DNA of 64,000 nucleotides from Sapria himalayana (lineage: Eukaryota > Streptophyta > Magnoliopsida > Malpighiales > Rafflesiaceae), in NCBI GenBank assembly GCA_029783825.1, contig JAREIK010008027.1, forward strand, positions 1 through 64,000, read 5' to 3'. The notes under the pieces were generated by a model. That model had not been told where the DNA came from, did not search any database, and saw only the letters and a list, made by a program, of their open reading frames with translations. Position numbers and translations under genes: made by a program. Positions 14,568-27,320 of this stretch are shown in pieces (the first letter of the stretch is position 1; each line of letters begins with the position of its first letter).

Positions 14568-14770
14568 ATACTACTGCACCAAACTCACATAACAACGGAC
14601 CACAGTACACACGTGCACATATTCTTATCCATTTTGGTGTAGCATTTAGAGGGGCCAGCAAGTCCTGGAAGCAGTCAAAAGTATGGGCCACCAGCTTAGA
14701 GAGGGCCCTACTAGCAAGCCGGGATGATAACATTTAGACAACTGACGAGACCGAGCAAAGTTGTCGGTAG
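14568..14770. other. Outer 200 bp of insertion A, absent from copy A'
   Basis: This part of A has no counterpart in the inverted copy. Identity between the two copies begins at the TAAACCC at 14,771, which corresponds to the GGGTTTA at about 61,079-61,085. Beyond that, A' passes straight into satellite. The position marks the outer breakpoint of the inverted duplication or a later deletion on the right side. No feature is recognised within it. Confidence 0.7.
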
Positions 14771-15817
14771 TAAACCCAGGAGTAGCTTGGAGTGGGTCCC
14801 ACTAGCCATATCAGGCAGCATAGAGGGCCACCCAACCGTCGCCCAACAGGAGTAGCAGGTTATCCATGATTAATTTGAGAGCCGGTAAAATCCGAAGCAT
14901 CGCCAAGCTGGGCCAATAAGTAATGGAGTCCAGACATACCACATTGGATCTAAAGATTCAAACTTGTAGTTTATGTTTGTAGTCTTATTTGTATTTTGGA
15001 CTTTGTATGCACCATCTACTTGTAGAGATGGATCATGATATACTCACACACACAATCTTGTCTGTTCTCTATGTAGCATGCAATGAGGGCAACTGGACCC
15101 ATGAGTATCTCTAAGTGGGGCCTACTAATGCATTTTGTAAATACACATTAGGCGATGCTACACTCCCTGGAGTAGAAGAGCCATATTTATAGCATTTTAT
15201 AATTTTACTTGTATTCTAGCTTGGTTGTACGTGTTGATAATTAGACTATGAGATGGACCTCATCACACATGCACTCCGATGCCTGCATATTTTTTTATAT
15301 TTTGTCGGTGCAACATACATCCACTTCTTGGAGCTCGAGGAGGAAGCATTATAACCCAATAGATACTCTTTTGAGGATCATTGGAGCAAAAGAAGGTGGA
15401 ATTCAGAGGTGAGAATGAATTAACAAAGTGCCGTAGATATGGACTTGTGGATTTATGGGTATTCAGTTTTACATGTATTCCATTGCATAGCAATGACATA
15501 GGCAAACATTTGATGCTGCATGTCACACACATGCACAATCTTATATTTGCATAGTTTTAATATGGTGCATCATTTAGGTTCGTCCAAAATGCTTGGACAA
15601 ATCTGAATGGAAAGGACGCAGTGCACATAATGACTCAATGCCAACTCTGATGTCCGGGAATGCCAAGTGATTTTAGTTGTATTAGTACGCTTGGAATTAT
15701 TAGGTATTATGTTTTTTATGTATTTTATGCATAGAATCATTAAGGTGCATAGGATTAGGTGGGCTGGCCTAAATTAGTCAGCTTTTTACCTCTTGTATGT
15801 TGTGTGCCTAAATGATA

Positions 15818-15852
15818 AATAAAGGGTGTATTTTCCAAAAAAAACAAAAAAA
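15818..15852 (+). other. Polyadenylation-like signal and A-rich tail in A
   Basis: AATAAA at 15,818-15,823 is followed 13 bp later by an A-rich tail interrupted by single C residues. The same arrangement is kept in inverted form in A' (T-rich run at about 60,004-60,021, TTTATT just after it). A signal followed closely by a tail is the usual mark of a retroposed transcript or LINE/SINE 3' end. No coding content supports a particular source. Confidence 0.5.
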
Positions 15853-15902
15853 ACCATAAACCATAAACTATAACCCTACTACATAAACCCTAAATCCTAA
15901 AT
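15853..15902 (-). repeat. Degenerate telomere-like heptad tract in A
   Basis: Variants of CCATAAA, CCCTAAA and similar heptads follow the A-rich tail. One exact CCCTAAA lies at 15,888-15,894. The homologous tract in A' is longer (59,926-60,004), so the tract has changed in copy number since duplication. It resembles an interstitial remnant of the plant telomere repeat, although low-complexity drift could also give this. Confidence 0.5.
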
Positions 15903-15957
15903 GTCATGTTTTGCACTTTTATAATCAAATAACTAAGTGTTAAATTTAAATTGAAAT

Positions 15958-16345
15958 TCACAACTTTAAGGAATGTCACAGATTTATCTTTTTGTATATG
16001 TAACACAAAGTCATGACTCAAGGGGTGAGTTATGGATTCAGTCACTTTCTTGCTTTAGATTATTGTAGCATTAGCAAAGGTCATGATTGTATATTTTGTC
16101 TCCAGAAAACAAAATAATATCGTTGAGAATATGCCATAACTTGTGTCTCTCTATTGAACATATTGTTATGGCACTAAGAATGATCATGAATACATATTTA
16201 ATCACTATAATACAGGGTCACAGTAATGTATATGACCATAGCTTGTGCATTTTATCTTTATTTTGCAAAGTCATTGCTCTAGGAATGATTAAAACTGTGG
16301 ACATTCCTCAAGAGCAAATGTCATGACCCTAGAAATAGTTAAAGC
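15958..16345. repeat. Degenerate reiterated motif around GTCATGAC in A
   Basis: Related words recur through this stretch: GTCATGACTCAAGG near 16,010, GGTCATGATTG near 16,080, GATCATGAATAC near 16,182, GTCATTGCTCTAGG near 16,270 and GTCATGACCCTAG near 16,319. Neighbouring text such as AATGATTAAA is also shared. The spacing is irregular (roughly 50-100 bp). The mirrored stretch is at about 59,485-59,830. It looks like an old, decayed tandem repeat. Confidence 0.4.
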
Positions 16346-19099
16346 TCTAGTACTACTCTTTATAACTTTCTATAGTTATAATTCTTGGGATTGTACATAT
16401 AACTATGGCTTTTTACTTTGTTTTGTGAACTCAAGTGTCAATATGCAAAACTAATATTTTGAGAAATGATTAAAACCTTTTATACATTTGAATATGATTC
16501 ATTTATATCTTTTTGGGTATTGTGAGCTTGTATATATAACTCATTTAATATAAAAATAAAGAAATGATACTTTTAATATCAATGAGGATATAAAAAAAAG
16601 GATTAGGCATGCCAATAAAATAAATTTTTTGATTCTTGATTGAAAGAGAGCCCATACTTCTTGTCCTGCTCAAACCACCATGGGGCTAGTTTGTTCTAAT
16701 AGGCTACAAGGTGGTTATTTTTTTAGAGGTGAAATATGTTTTAAAAAAATTGCTTTTAGTGTGTGCATGAGAGATATTTTAGAAGAAATTACAATAATCA
16801 ATATAAATAGCATCCTCCCCAACTAGCTATTTCAACACATAGGCGTACAACTTTGGTTTAGTCTATTTGCGTACATGAGTCAAATTACTTTTAATAGCCC
16901 AGTGATTCAACATAAATTCGATGAGACATAATATAGATAAAGTAAAAGCTCCTATTATTTTGGTTAGAGCTTTAGAAATCATTCTAGAGTTAAGAGAGGA
17001 ATAAAATAAATTATTTTAATTATTCACTATAATTTTAATTTTAATTATTTATCAGTTTATTTTTATAGAAATATTAATTGCAAAATAAATTATTAGTGAG
17101 ACAGATCTAATTTAATTTAAACCAGTATATCCTAAATAATATAGAATAAATCTCATTTTTTAATTGTAATTTTAAATATTCAAATTTAATTATTTATTTG
17201 TTTATTTTTATATAAATATTAATTACAAAATAAATTATGAGTTACACAAATATAATTTATATAAATTATTTTTCATCAAAATAATATAGATAAACTTTTT
17301 AAAAGATAAACAAATTCAAAACAAAAAATTATTATATAGTAATATATTTTTCTTTGCTTCTGAATCATTTTAGATTTTGTAATTATATTATAATTGATAT
17401 CTATCCTATTAATAATAGATTATTAATTTATTTTTTGATCATTATTAGAATATTTATCAAAAAATTAGTTTATATTGAATTTATATGATATATAAAGATA
17501 ATGATTATTATAACTAAATATTGAATTCACTTTTGAAAAAAATTTAAAAATTATCATATTTTCTAAGGTTATAACCTTTGAAAATATCAAAAAATAATAA
17601 AAATAATTTTTTATTTATTTTTTAAATAAAACTTATAAACTACTAAATGCATACACAGTTAAATATGTAAACTCCTAGACCCCGCAAAGCCTAAATACAG
17701 TAACCATTAAACTGATATATAATACATAATAAAAAATAAATCTAATTTTTATTTATTATAATTTTAAATATTCATTTTAATTATTTATTAGTTTATTTTT
17801 ATATAAATATTTATTTCAAAATAAATTATGAGTGCGACAAATATAATTTAAATAATTTATTTTAAATGAAATAATATATATACGCATATAAAAGAAGTAA
17901 AAATTTAAAATTTAAAATTTAAAATTATTATCTAGTAATATATTTTACTTTAATTTTGAATCAAATTGGGTTTTGTAAATAATTTTTAATTAATTTCTAT
18001 CTTTTTATTAATAGTTTATTAATTTAATTTTTGATCATTATTATAATATCTAACAATAAAATTATTTATATATAATTATTATGATATATAATTATTAATA
18101 TTATTATAACTATAATATTATATGTACAATAAAAAAAATTTTAAATATTATTATATTTTCATAGGTTATAACCTATGAAAATTAGAAAAAATTATAAAAT
18201 TTTTTTTATTATTTTGTTGTTTAAATAAAACATATAAACCACTAAATGCCTAAAAACATAAATCGCTAAATTTTCAAATGACAAAACATCTAAATACTTA
18301 AACCATTAAACTGGTATATAATAATAATAAATCATAAATCTGATTTTAATTTTTATTCAGTATAATTTAAAATTTTTATTTTAATTATTTATCAGTTTTA
18401 TTTATAGAAATATTATTATAAAATAAATTATTAGTGAGACAGATATAATTAAAATTATTCTATTATACCATAAATAATAATTAATAAATCTCATTTTTTT
18501 TCATTATAATTTTAAATATTCATTTTAATTATTTATTTGTTTATTTTTATATAAATATTAATAAAAAATAAATTATGAGTTAGAAAAATATAATTTATAT
18601 AAATTATTTTTAATCAAAAAATATATATAAACTTTTTAAAAAAAATCATTAAAAAAATTATTATATTGTAATATATTTTGCTTTGCTTTTGAATTATTTT
18701 AGGTTTTGTAATTATATTTTAATTGATATCTATCTTATTAATAATAGATTATTTATTTATTTTTTGATCATTATTAGAATATTTATCAATAAAATTAGTT
18801 ATATTGAATTTATATGATATATAAATATAATGATTATTATAACTAAATATTGTATTCACTTTTGAAAAAAATTTAACAATTATTATATTTTCAAATGTTA
18901 TAACTTTAAAATATGGGAAAAAATAATAAAAATAAATTTTTCGTTATTTCATTTTTTAAATAAAACTTATAGATCTTTAAATGCTTACTTATTTAAATCA
19001 GTAAGCTCATAAATCCCGAAACCCCTAAATACATAAACCTTTTAACAGCTATATACTACTTAATAAATAATAAATCTCATTTTTATTTCTATTATTATA

Positions 19100-22000
19100 A
19101 TTTTAAATATTCATTTTAATTATATATAGTTTAATTTTTTAGAAAAATTAATTACAAAATAAATTTCTAGTCAGACAAATATTATTTAAATAATTTATTT
19201 TAATAAAAAAAAATATAAGCTTATAAAAAGAAAAAAAATTTTAAAAATTAAATATTATTATTTAGTAATATATTTTGATTTGATTTTGAATTATTTTTTG
19301 TTTATAAATATATTTTAAATAATATTTATATTATTAATAATAGTTTATTAATTTTATTTTTGATAATTATTATAATATCTATCATTAAAATTATTTATAT
19401 TGAATTTATATGATATATAAATGGTAAGATTAATATAATTATACATTGTATTCACATTTCAACAAATTTTAAAAATTATTTTATTTTGAAATATAATAAC
19501 CTTTGAAAATAAAAAAAAATCAAAAAAAGAATTTTAAATTTTTATTATATAAATAAAACCGATAAACCACTAAATGCCTAAAAACATAAATTGCTAAACT
19601 CCTAAACGACAAAACTCCTAAATAATCAATGCATTAAACTGGTATACCATATATAATAAATCATAAATCTCATTTTAATTTGTACTCATTATAATTTTAA
19701 ATATTCATTTTAATTATTTATTAGTTTATTTTTTATAAAAATATCAATCACAAAATAAATAATGAGTGATACAAATAAAATTTTAATAAATTATTTTTAA
19801 TCAAAAAAAATAAGCTTATATAAAAAAAGTACAAATTTAAAAACAAAAAATTATTATTTAGTAATATATTTTACTTTGATTTTGAATCATTATATATAGG
19901 TTTTGCAATTATATTTTAATTGCGATCAATCCTATTAATAAAAGTTAATTAATTTATTATTTGATCACTTTTATAATATCGAACAATAAAATTACTTATA
20001 TTCAATTAAAATGTCTTAAAATTATTAACTTATTATAACTAAATATTATATATACATTTAAGAAAAATTTAAAAATTTTTATAATTTCAAAGGTTATAAC
20101 CTTCAAATTGATAAAAAATAACAGAAATATTTTTTATTATTTTATTATTTAAATAAAACTTATAAACCACTAAATGCCTAAACATTTAAATCTCTAGACT
20201 CCTAAACCCCAAAACCCCCTAAATACTTAAACAATTAAACCTATATAACCTAATTAATAAATAATAAATTTCATTTTTATTTGTATTCATTATAATTTTA
20301 AATATTTATTTTAATTATTTTTTAGTTTATTTTTATAGAAATATTAATTACTAAATAAATAATGAGTGAGACAGATATAATTTAAATAAATTATTTTTTA
20401 TGAAAAAAAATAAGCTAATAAAAATAAACAAAATCTCAAAAATTTAAAATTTTATTTAGTAATATAATTTACGTTGATTTTGAATTATGTTGGGTTCTGC
20501 AAATATATTTTAATTAATATCTATCTTATTAATAATAGTTTATTAATTTATTTTTTGATCATTATTATTATATATATTAATACATTTTTTTATATTGAAT
20601 CTACAAAAAATATAATTATTAAGATTATTATAACTAAGTATTGTATTCATATTTTAGAACTATTAAAAAATTAATATATTATCAAAGGTCATAACCTTTG
20701 AAAATCACGAAAAATCATAAAAATAAATTTGTTGTTATTTCATTGATTAAATAAAACCTATAAACACCTAAATGTGCAAACATATAAATCAATAAACTTC
20801 TTAACCCCAAAACCACAAATAACTTAAACAATTAAATAGTTATACCCTAAATAATAAATCATAAATCTCATTTTTATTAGTATTCATTATAATTTTAAAT
20901 ATACATTTTAATTATTTATTAGTTTAATTTTATAAAAATATAAATTAAAAAATAAATTATTTTTGAGACAAATATAATTTAAATAATTTATTTTTCATCA
21001 AAAAATATATAAGCTTATAAATAGATACAAAAATATCAAATTTTAAAATTAATGTTTAGTAAAATATTTCACTTTGATTTTGAGTTATTTTAGGTTTTGC
21101 AAATATATTTTAAACAATATTTATCTTATTAATAAATGTTTATTACTTTTTTATGATCATTATTATAAAAAATATCAATAAAATAGTTTATATTGAAATT
21201 ATATGATATATTATTATTATGATTATTATAACTTCATATTGTATTCACTTTTCAAAAAAAAAATTAAAAATTATTATATTTTCAAAGGTTATAACCTTGA
21301 AAATAGAGAAAAAATAACAAAAATAATTTTTTTGTTATTTTATTTTTTATATAAAACCTATAAACCACTAAATGACTAAATACTAAAATGACTACACTCT
21401 TAAACCCCGAAGCTATAAATACTTAAAACATTAAATTAGTATAGTCTAAAAAATAAATCAAAAATCTCAGTTTTATTAGTATTCATTATAATTTTAAATA
21501 TTCATTTTAATTATTTATCAGTTTATTTTTATAGAAATATTAATTACAAAATAAATTATTAGTGCGACATATATAAATTTTAATAATTTATTTTTCATCA
21601 AAAAAAATGCTTATAAAAAAAGGGAAAATTAAAAAAAAAATTAAAACATTAATAATATATCTTATTTTGATTTTGAATCATTTTAGATTTTACAATTATA
21701 TTTTAATTTATATCATTCTTATAAATACAAGTTTATTAATTCATATATTGATCATTATTATAATATCTATAAATACAATTATTTATATTGAATTTACATT
21801 ATATATAATTATTAAGACTATTATAACAAAATATAATATTCAAATTTAAAAAAAAATTAAATATTATTATATTTTCAAAAGTTACAACCTTCAAAAATTA
21901 AAATAAATCAAAAAATTTGATTTTTTGTTTTTTCATACTTAAAAAAAACTATAAATCACTAAAGGTCTAAACAATTAAATCCCTAACTCATGAAACACAA

Positions 22001-23950
22001 AACACCTAAATACTTAAACCATTAAACCGGTATATCCTGAATAATAAATAATAAATCTCAATTTTATATGTATTCATTATAATTTTAAATTGTCATTTTA
22101 ATTATTTAGTAGTTTATTATTATAGAATTATAAATTACAAAATAAATTATGAGTAAGACAAATATAATTTAAATACTTTATTTTTAATAACAAAAATATA
22201 AACTTATAAAAAAAACAAAACATTAAAAAAAATTATTATTTAGTAATATATTTTACTTTGATTTTGAATCATTATATATAGGTTTTGCAATTCTATTTTA
22301 ATTGCTATCAATCTTATTAAGAATAGTTTATTAATTTATTATTTGATCAATTTTATAATATCTTACAAAAAAATTACTTATATTCAATTTAAATGTCTGA
22401 TAATTATTAAGATTATTATAACTAAATATTATATTTACATTTGAAAAAAATTTAAAAATTATTATATCTTCAAAGGATATAACCTTCAAAAATGATATAA
22501 AATAACAAAAATAATTTTATTATTATTTTATTATTTAAATAAAACATATAAACCACTAAATGCTTAAACATTTAAATCTCTAGACTCATAGACCCCAAAA
22601 CTCCCTAAATACTTAAACCATTAACCCTATATAACCTAAATAATAAATAATAAATCTCATTTTAATTTGTATTCATTATAATTTTTAATATTCATTTTAA
22701 TTATCTTTTAGTTTATTTTTATAGAAATATTAATTACAAGATAAATAATGAGTGAGACATATATAATTTAAATAAATTATTTTTAATGAAAAAAAATATA
22801 AGCTTATAAAAATAAACAAAATTTCAAAAATTTAATATTTTATTTAGTAATATATTTTACTTTGATTTTGAATTATTTTGGGTTGTGCAAATATATTTTA
22901 ATTAATATCTATCTTATTAATAATAGTTTATTAATTTATTTTTTGATCATCAAAATAATTTATATTAATAAAATTTTTTATATTGAATTTACATCAAATA
23001 TAATTATTAAGATTATTGTAACTAAGTATTGTATTCTTATTTTAAAACTATTAAAAAAATATTATATTTTCAAAGGTTATAGCCTTTGAAAATCACGAAA
23101 ATTCATAAAAATAAATTTTTTGTTATTTCATTGATTAAATAAAACCTATAAACACCTAAATGTGTAAACATATAAATCAATAAACTCATTAACCCCAACA
23201 CCACAAAAAACATAAACCATTAAATAGGTATACCCTAAATAATAAATAATAAATAACATTTTTATTAGTATTCATTATAATTTTATATATACATTTTAAT
23301 TATTTATCAGTTTATTTTTATAGAAATATAAATTAAAAAATAAATTAATAGTTAGACAAATATAATTTAAATAATTTATTTTTCATCAAAAAATATATAA
23401 GCTTATAAATGGATACAAAATTTAAAAAATTAAAATTAATATTTAGTAAAATATTTCACTTTGATTTTGAATCATTTTAGGGTTTGTAAATATATTTTAA
23501 ACAATATTTATCTTCTTAATATTTGTTTATTAATCTTTTGTATGATCATTATTATAATATATATCAATATATTGTTTATATTGAATTTACATGATAATTA
23601 ATTATTAAGATTATCATAACTAAATATAGTATTCACATTTAATAAAAATTTAAAAATTATTATAGTTTCTAAGGTTATATCCTTCAAAAATGAGAAAAAA
23701 AACAAAAAATTTTTTTTTGTTATTTTATTTTTTAAATAAAACCTATAATCTACTAAATACCCGAACACTTAAATCACTAAATTCTTAAATTCCAAAACTC
23801 CTAAATATATAATCTTGTAAACCTGTATATTTTATCTTATTAATAATTGTTTTATTTAATATCTATCTTATTAATATATTTTACTTTGATTTTGAATCAT
23901 TTTAGGTTTTGCAAATAAATTTTATTTAATATCTATCTTATTAATAATAG
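19100..23950 (-). repeat. 2.4-kb tandem duplication of four satellite units within the left arm
   Basis: The rare subfamily motif GAATCATTATATATAGG occurs at about 19,888 and again at about 22,268, 2.38 kb apart. The following units repeat in the same order: reading frames at 20,474 and 22,862 translate almost alike. The right arm has this block once (around 56.6-57.3 kb). Boundaries are approximate. Confidence 0.65.
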
Positions 23951-26900
23951 TTTATTAATTTATTTTATTATCGTCATTATTATATCTAAAAAAAGTATTT
24001 ATATTGAATTTAGATAATATATAATTATTTAGATTATTATAACAAAAAAATATTTTCATATTTTAAAAAAAATTAAAAATTATTATGTTTTCAAAGGTTA
24101 TAAACTTTGAAAATAAGAATAAATAAAAAAATAAATTTTTTGTTATTAGATTTTTAAAATAAAATCTATAAACCACAAAATACATAAATCTTAATGACTA
24201 AACTATTAAACCCCGAAGCCCATAAATACATAAGCCTTTAAATTAGTATACTCTAAATAATAAATAATAAATCTCATTTTTATTAGTATTCATTATAATT
24301 TTAAATATTCGTTTTAATTATTTATCCGTTTATTTTTATTGAAATATTAATTACAAAATAAATTATTAGTGAGACCGATATAATATAAATAATTTATTTT
24401 TCATCAAAAAAATATAAGATCATAAAAAGAGGAAAAATTTTTAAAACAAAATATTATTATTTAGTAATTTATTTTAATTTAATTTTGAATAATTTTAGAT
24501 TTTGCAATTATATTTTAATTTATATCATTCTAATTAATAATAGTTTATTAATTTATTTATTGATCATTATTATAATATCAATTAATAAAATTATTTATAT
24601 TGATTTTACATTCTATATAATTATCAAGATTTTCATAACTAAATATTATATTCACATTTTAAAAAAAAAGTAAAAATTATTATATTTTCAATGGTTATAA
24701 CCTTCAAAAAATAGATAAAATCACTTAAGGCATAAACACTTAAATTACTAAACCCCAAAACACATAAATACTTAAACTATTAAACCTTTTTATCCTGAAT
24801 AATAAATATTAAATCTCAATTTTATTTGTATTCATTATAATTTTAAATATTTATTTTAATTATTTATTAGTTTATTTTTATAGAAAATAAATTACAAAAT
24901 AATTTATGAGGAAGACAAATATAATTTAAATAATTTATTTTCAATAACAAAAATATAAACTTATAAAAACCCAAATATTAAAAAAAATTATTATTTAGTA
25001 ATATATTCGTTGATTTTGAATAAATTTAGATTTTGCAAATATATTTTAAATAATATATATCATATTAATAATAGTTTATTAATTTATTAATTGATCATTA
25101 TTATAATATCTAGCAATGTGATTATTTATATTGAATTTAAATGACTTATATTTATTAAGATTATTATAACTAAATATGATATTTACATTTGAAAAACATT
25201 TAGAAATTTTTATATTTTCAAAGGTTATAACCTTCAAAAATTAGAAAAAAAATAAAAATAAACTTTTTGTTATATCATTTTTTAAATAAAACTTATTGGC
25301 CACTAAATGCCTAAATGCTTAATTATATAAACTCCTAAACACAAAAGCCCCTAAATACTTAAAACTTTAAACTCGTAAACCTTAAATATAATTTTAATAA
25401 TTTATTTTTCATCAAAAAAAAATATCAGCTTATAAAAAGAAGCAAAAATTAAAAAACAAAAATTATTACTTGGTAATAAATTTTACTTTGATTTTGAATA
25501 ATTTTAGGTTTTGTATTTATATTTTAATTTATATCTATCATATTAATAATAGCATATTAATTTAATTTTTGATAATTGATATCATTTCTATCAATAAAAT
25601 TGTTTATATTTAGTTTATATTATATATAATTATAATGATTCTTATTACTAAATATTGTATTCACATTTTTAAAAAAATTTAAAATTATTATCTTTTCAAA
25701 GGTTATAACCTTTTAAAATGTGATAAAATATCAAAAATAGTTTTTTTGTTATTTCATTATTTAAATAAAACCTATAAACCACTAAATGTCTAAAAACATA
25801 ATTCGCTTAAGTCATAAACGAAAAAACCTTTAAATACTTAAAATATTAAACTAGTATACATTAATAATAATTAATAAATCTCATTTTAATTTTTATTCAG
25901 TATATTTTTAAATTTTTATTTTAATTATTTATCAGTTTATTTTTATAGAAATATTAATTACAAAATAAATTATTAGGGAGACAGATCTTATTTAAATTAG
26001 ACTGTTATACCCAAAATAATAACGAATAAATCTCAATATATTTTTTTCTTTATAATTTTAAATATTCATTTTAATTATTTATTTGTTTATTTTTATATAA
26101 ATATTAATTAAAAATTAAATATGAGTTAGACTAATATAATTTATATAAATTAATTTTAATCAAAAAAATATGGATAAACTTTTTAAAAGAAAAAATAATT
26201 TCAAAACAACAAATTATTATATAGTAATATATTTTGATTTCTTGTGAATCATTTTAGGATTTTTATTATATTTTAATTGATATCTATCTTATTAATAATA
26301 TATTATTAATTTATTTTTTGATCATTATTAGAATATTTATCGATAAAATTATTTATATTGAATTTAAATGAAAAATAAATATAATGATTATTATAACTAA
26401 ATATTGAATTCACTTTTGAAAAAAAATTTAAAAATTATTATATTTTCAAAGGTTATAAACTTTGAAAATATCAAAAAAAAATAAAAATTTTGTTATTTTA
26501 ATTTTTAAATAAAACCTATAAACCACTAAATGCATACAGAGTTATATCAGTAAACTCCTAAGGCTCGTATTGCCTAAATACATAACTCATTAAACCACTA
26601 TATGCTACTTAATAATTAAAAACTAATTTATATTTCAATTTATTATTATTTTAAATACAAATTTTAATTATTTATAAGTTTATTTTTATAGAAGTATTTA
26701 TTACAAAATAAATTATGAGTGAGATAAATATAATTTAAATAATTTATTTTTAATCAAAAAATATATACGCTTATAAAAGAAGTAAAAATTTAAAAATTAA
26801 AAATTATTATCCAGTAATATTTTTTACTTTAATTTTGAATCAAATTGGGTTATGTAAATATTTTTTAATTAATATTAATCTTATTATTAATAGTTTATTA

Positions 26901-27060
26901 ATTTAATTTTTGATCATTATTATAATATCTATCAATAAAATTATTTATATTGAATTTATATGATGTATAATTCTTAAAATTATTATAACTAAATATTATA
27001 TTCACATTTCAAAAAATTTTAAATATTATTATATTTTCAAAGGTTATAACCTATGAAAAT

Positions 27061-27320
27061 TAATAAATTATTATATATTAATATATTATTATATATATTA
27101 TATATTATATAATATTTAAAATATTATTATTATTAATAAATATTATTAATATTTAAAATATTATTAATAAAATTACATATAACCTATGATATATATCATA
27201 GGTTATAACCTATTATATATTATTATTAATAAAATTTATTATATTATTATATGATAAATATTTAAAATATTATTATATTTTAATTATTATTATAACTAAA
27301 TATTATTATATTATTATAAC
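27061..27320. repeat. Simple-sequence expansion at a satellite palindrome (left arm)
   Basis: Immediately after a palindrome (AAAGGTTATAACCTATG near 27,041), the unit is interrupted by about 255 bp built almost only from TAA, ATT and TATATTA words. It includes two more palindrome fragments before normal satellite resumes at AACCTATGAAAATGAC. The mirror locus at 51,125-51,250 shares the same edge words but is about half the length and lacks the inner 30-bp palindrome. Confidence 0.8.
27178..27207. repeat. Perfect 30-bp palindrome inside the expansion
   Basis: The half-site is TATAACCTATGATAT followed by its exact complement. It combines the GGTTATA core of the satellite dyad with an ATATATAT centre. 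It is absent from the mirror locus in the right arm. Confidence 0.85.

Larger units (their letters stand above)
14568..17020 (+). other. Insertion A: 2.45-kb non-satellite segment
   Basis: Base composition changes abruptly here, especially in the first 1.3 kb, which is close to balanced. The segment has no similarity to the satellite. It appears composite. Part 1 (about 14,568-15,852) ends in a polyadenylation-like signal and an A-rich tail. Part 2 (about 15,853-17,020) begins with telomere-like heptads and contains a degenerate short repeat. An inverted copy, A', lies at 58,831-61,084 and matches from 14,771 onward. The right junction is shared by both copies (satellite ...ACTGAATA followed by ATTAAAATAATTTATT when read in forward orientation). 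No protein domain, long open frame, terminal inverted repeat or target duplication was recognised. It could be a captured nuclear fragment or a retroposed transcript fused to other DNA. I do not assign a family. Confidence 0.8.

Noticed and set aside
15263..15538. Similar predicted peptides in A and A' (15,263-15,538 minus and 60,321-60,617 plus)
   Set aside because: Similarity follows from the inverted duplication. The C-terminal parts differ by frame change, no domain is recognised, and the length is small.
16087..16326. 79-codon frame in A across the reiterated motif
   Set aside because: It overlaps a degenerate repeat and is not kept in A'.
14568..17020. Insertion A as an LTR retrotransposon or solo LTR
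   Set aside because: No matching TG...CA ends, target duplication, primer binding site or polyprotein remnants could be seen.
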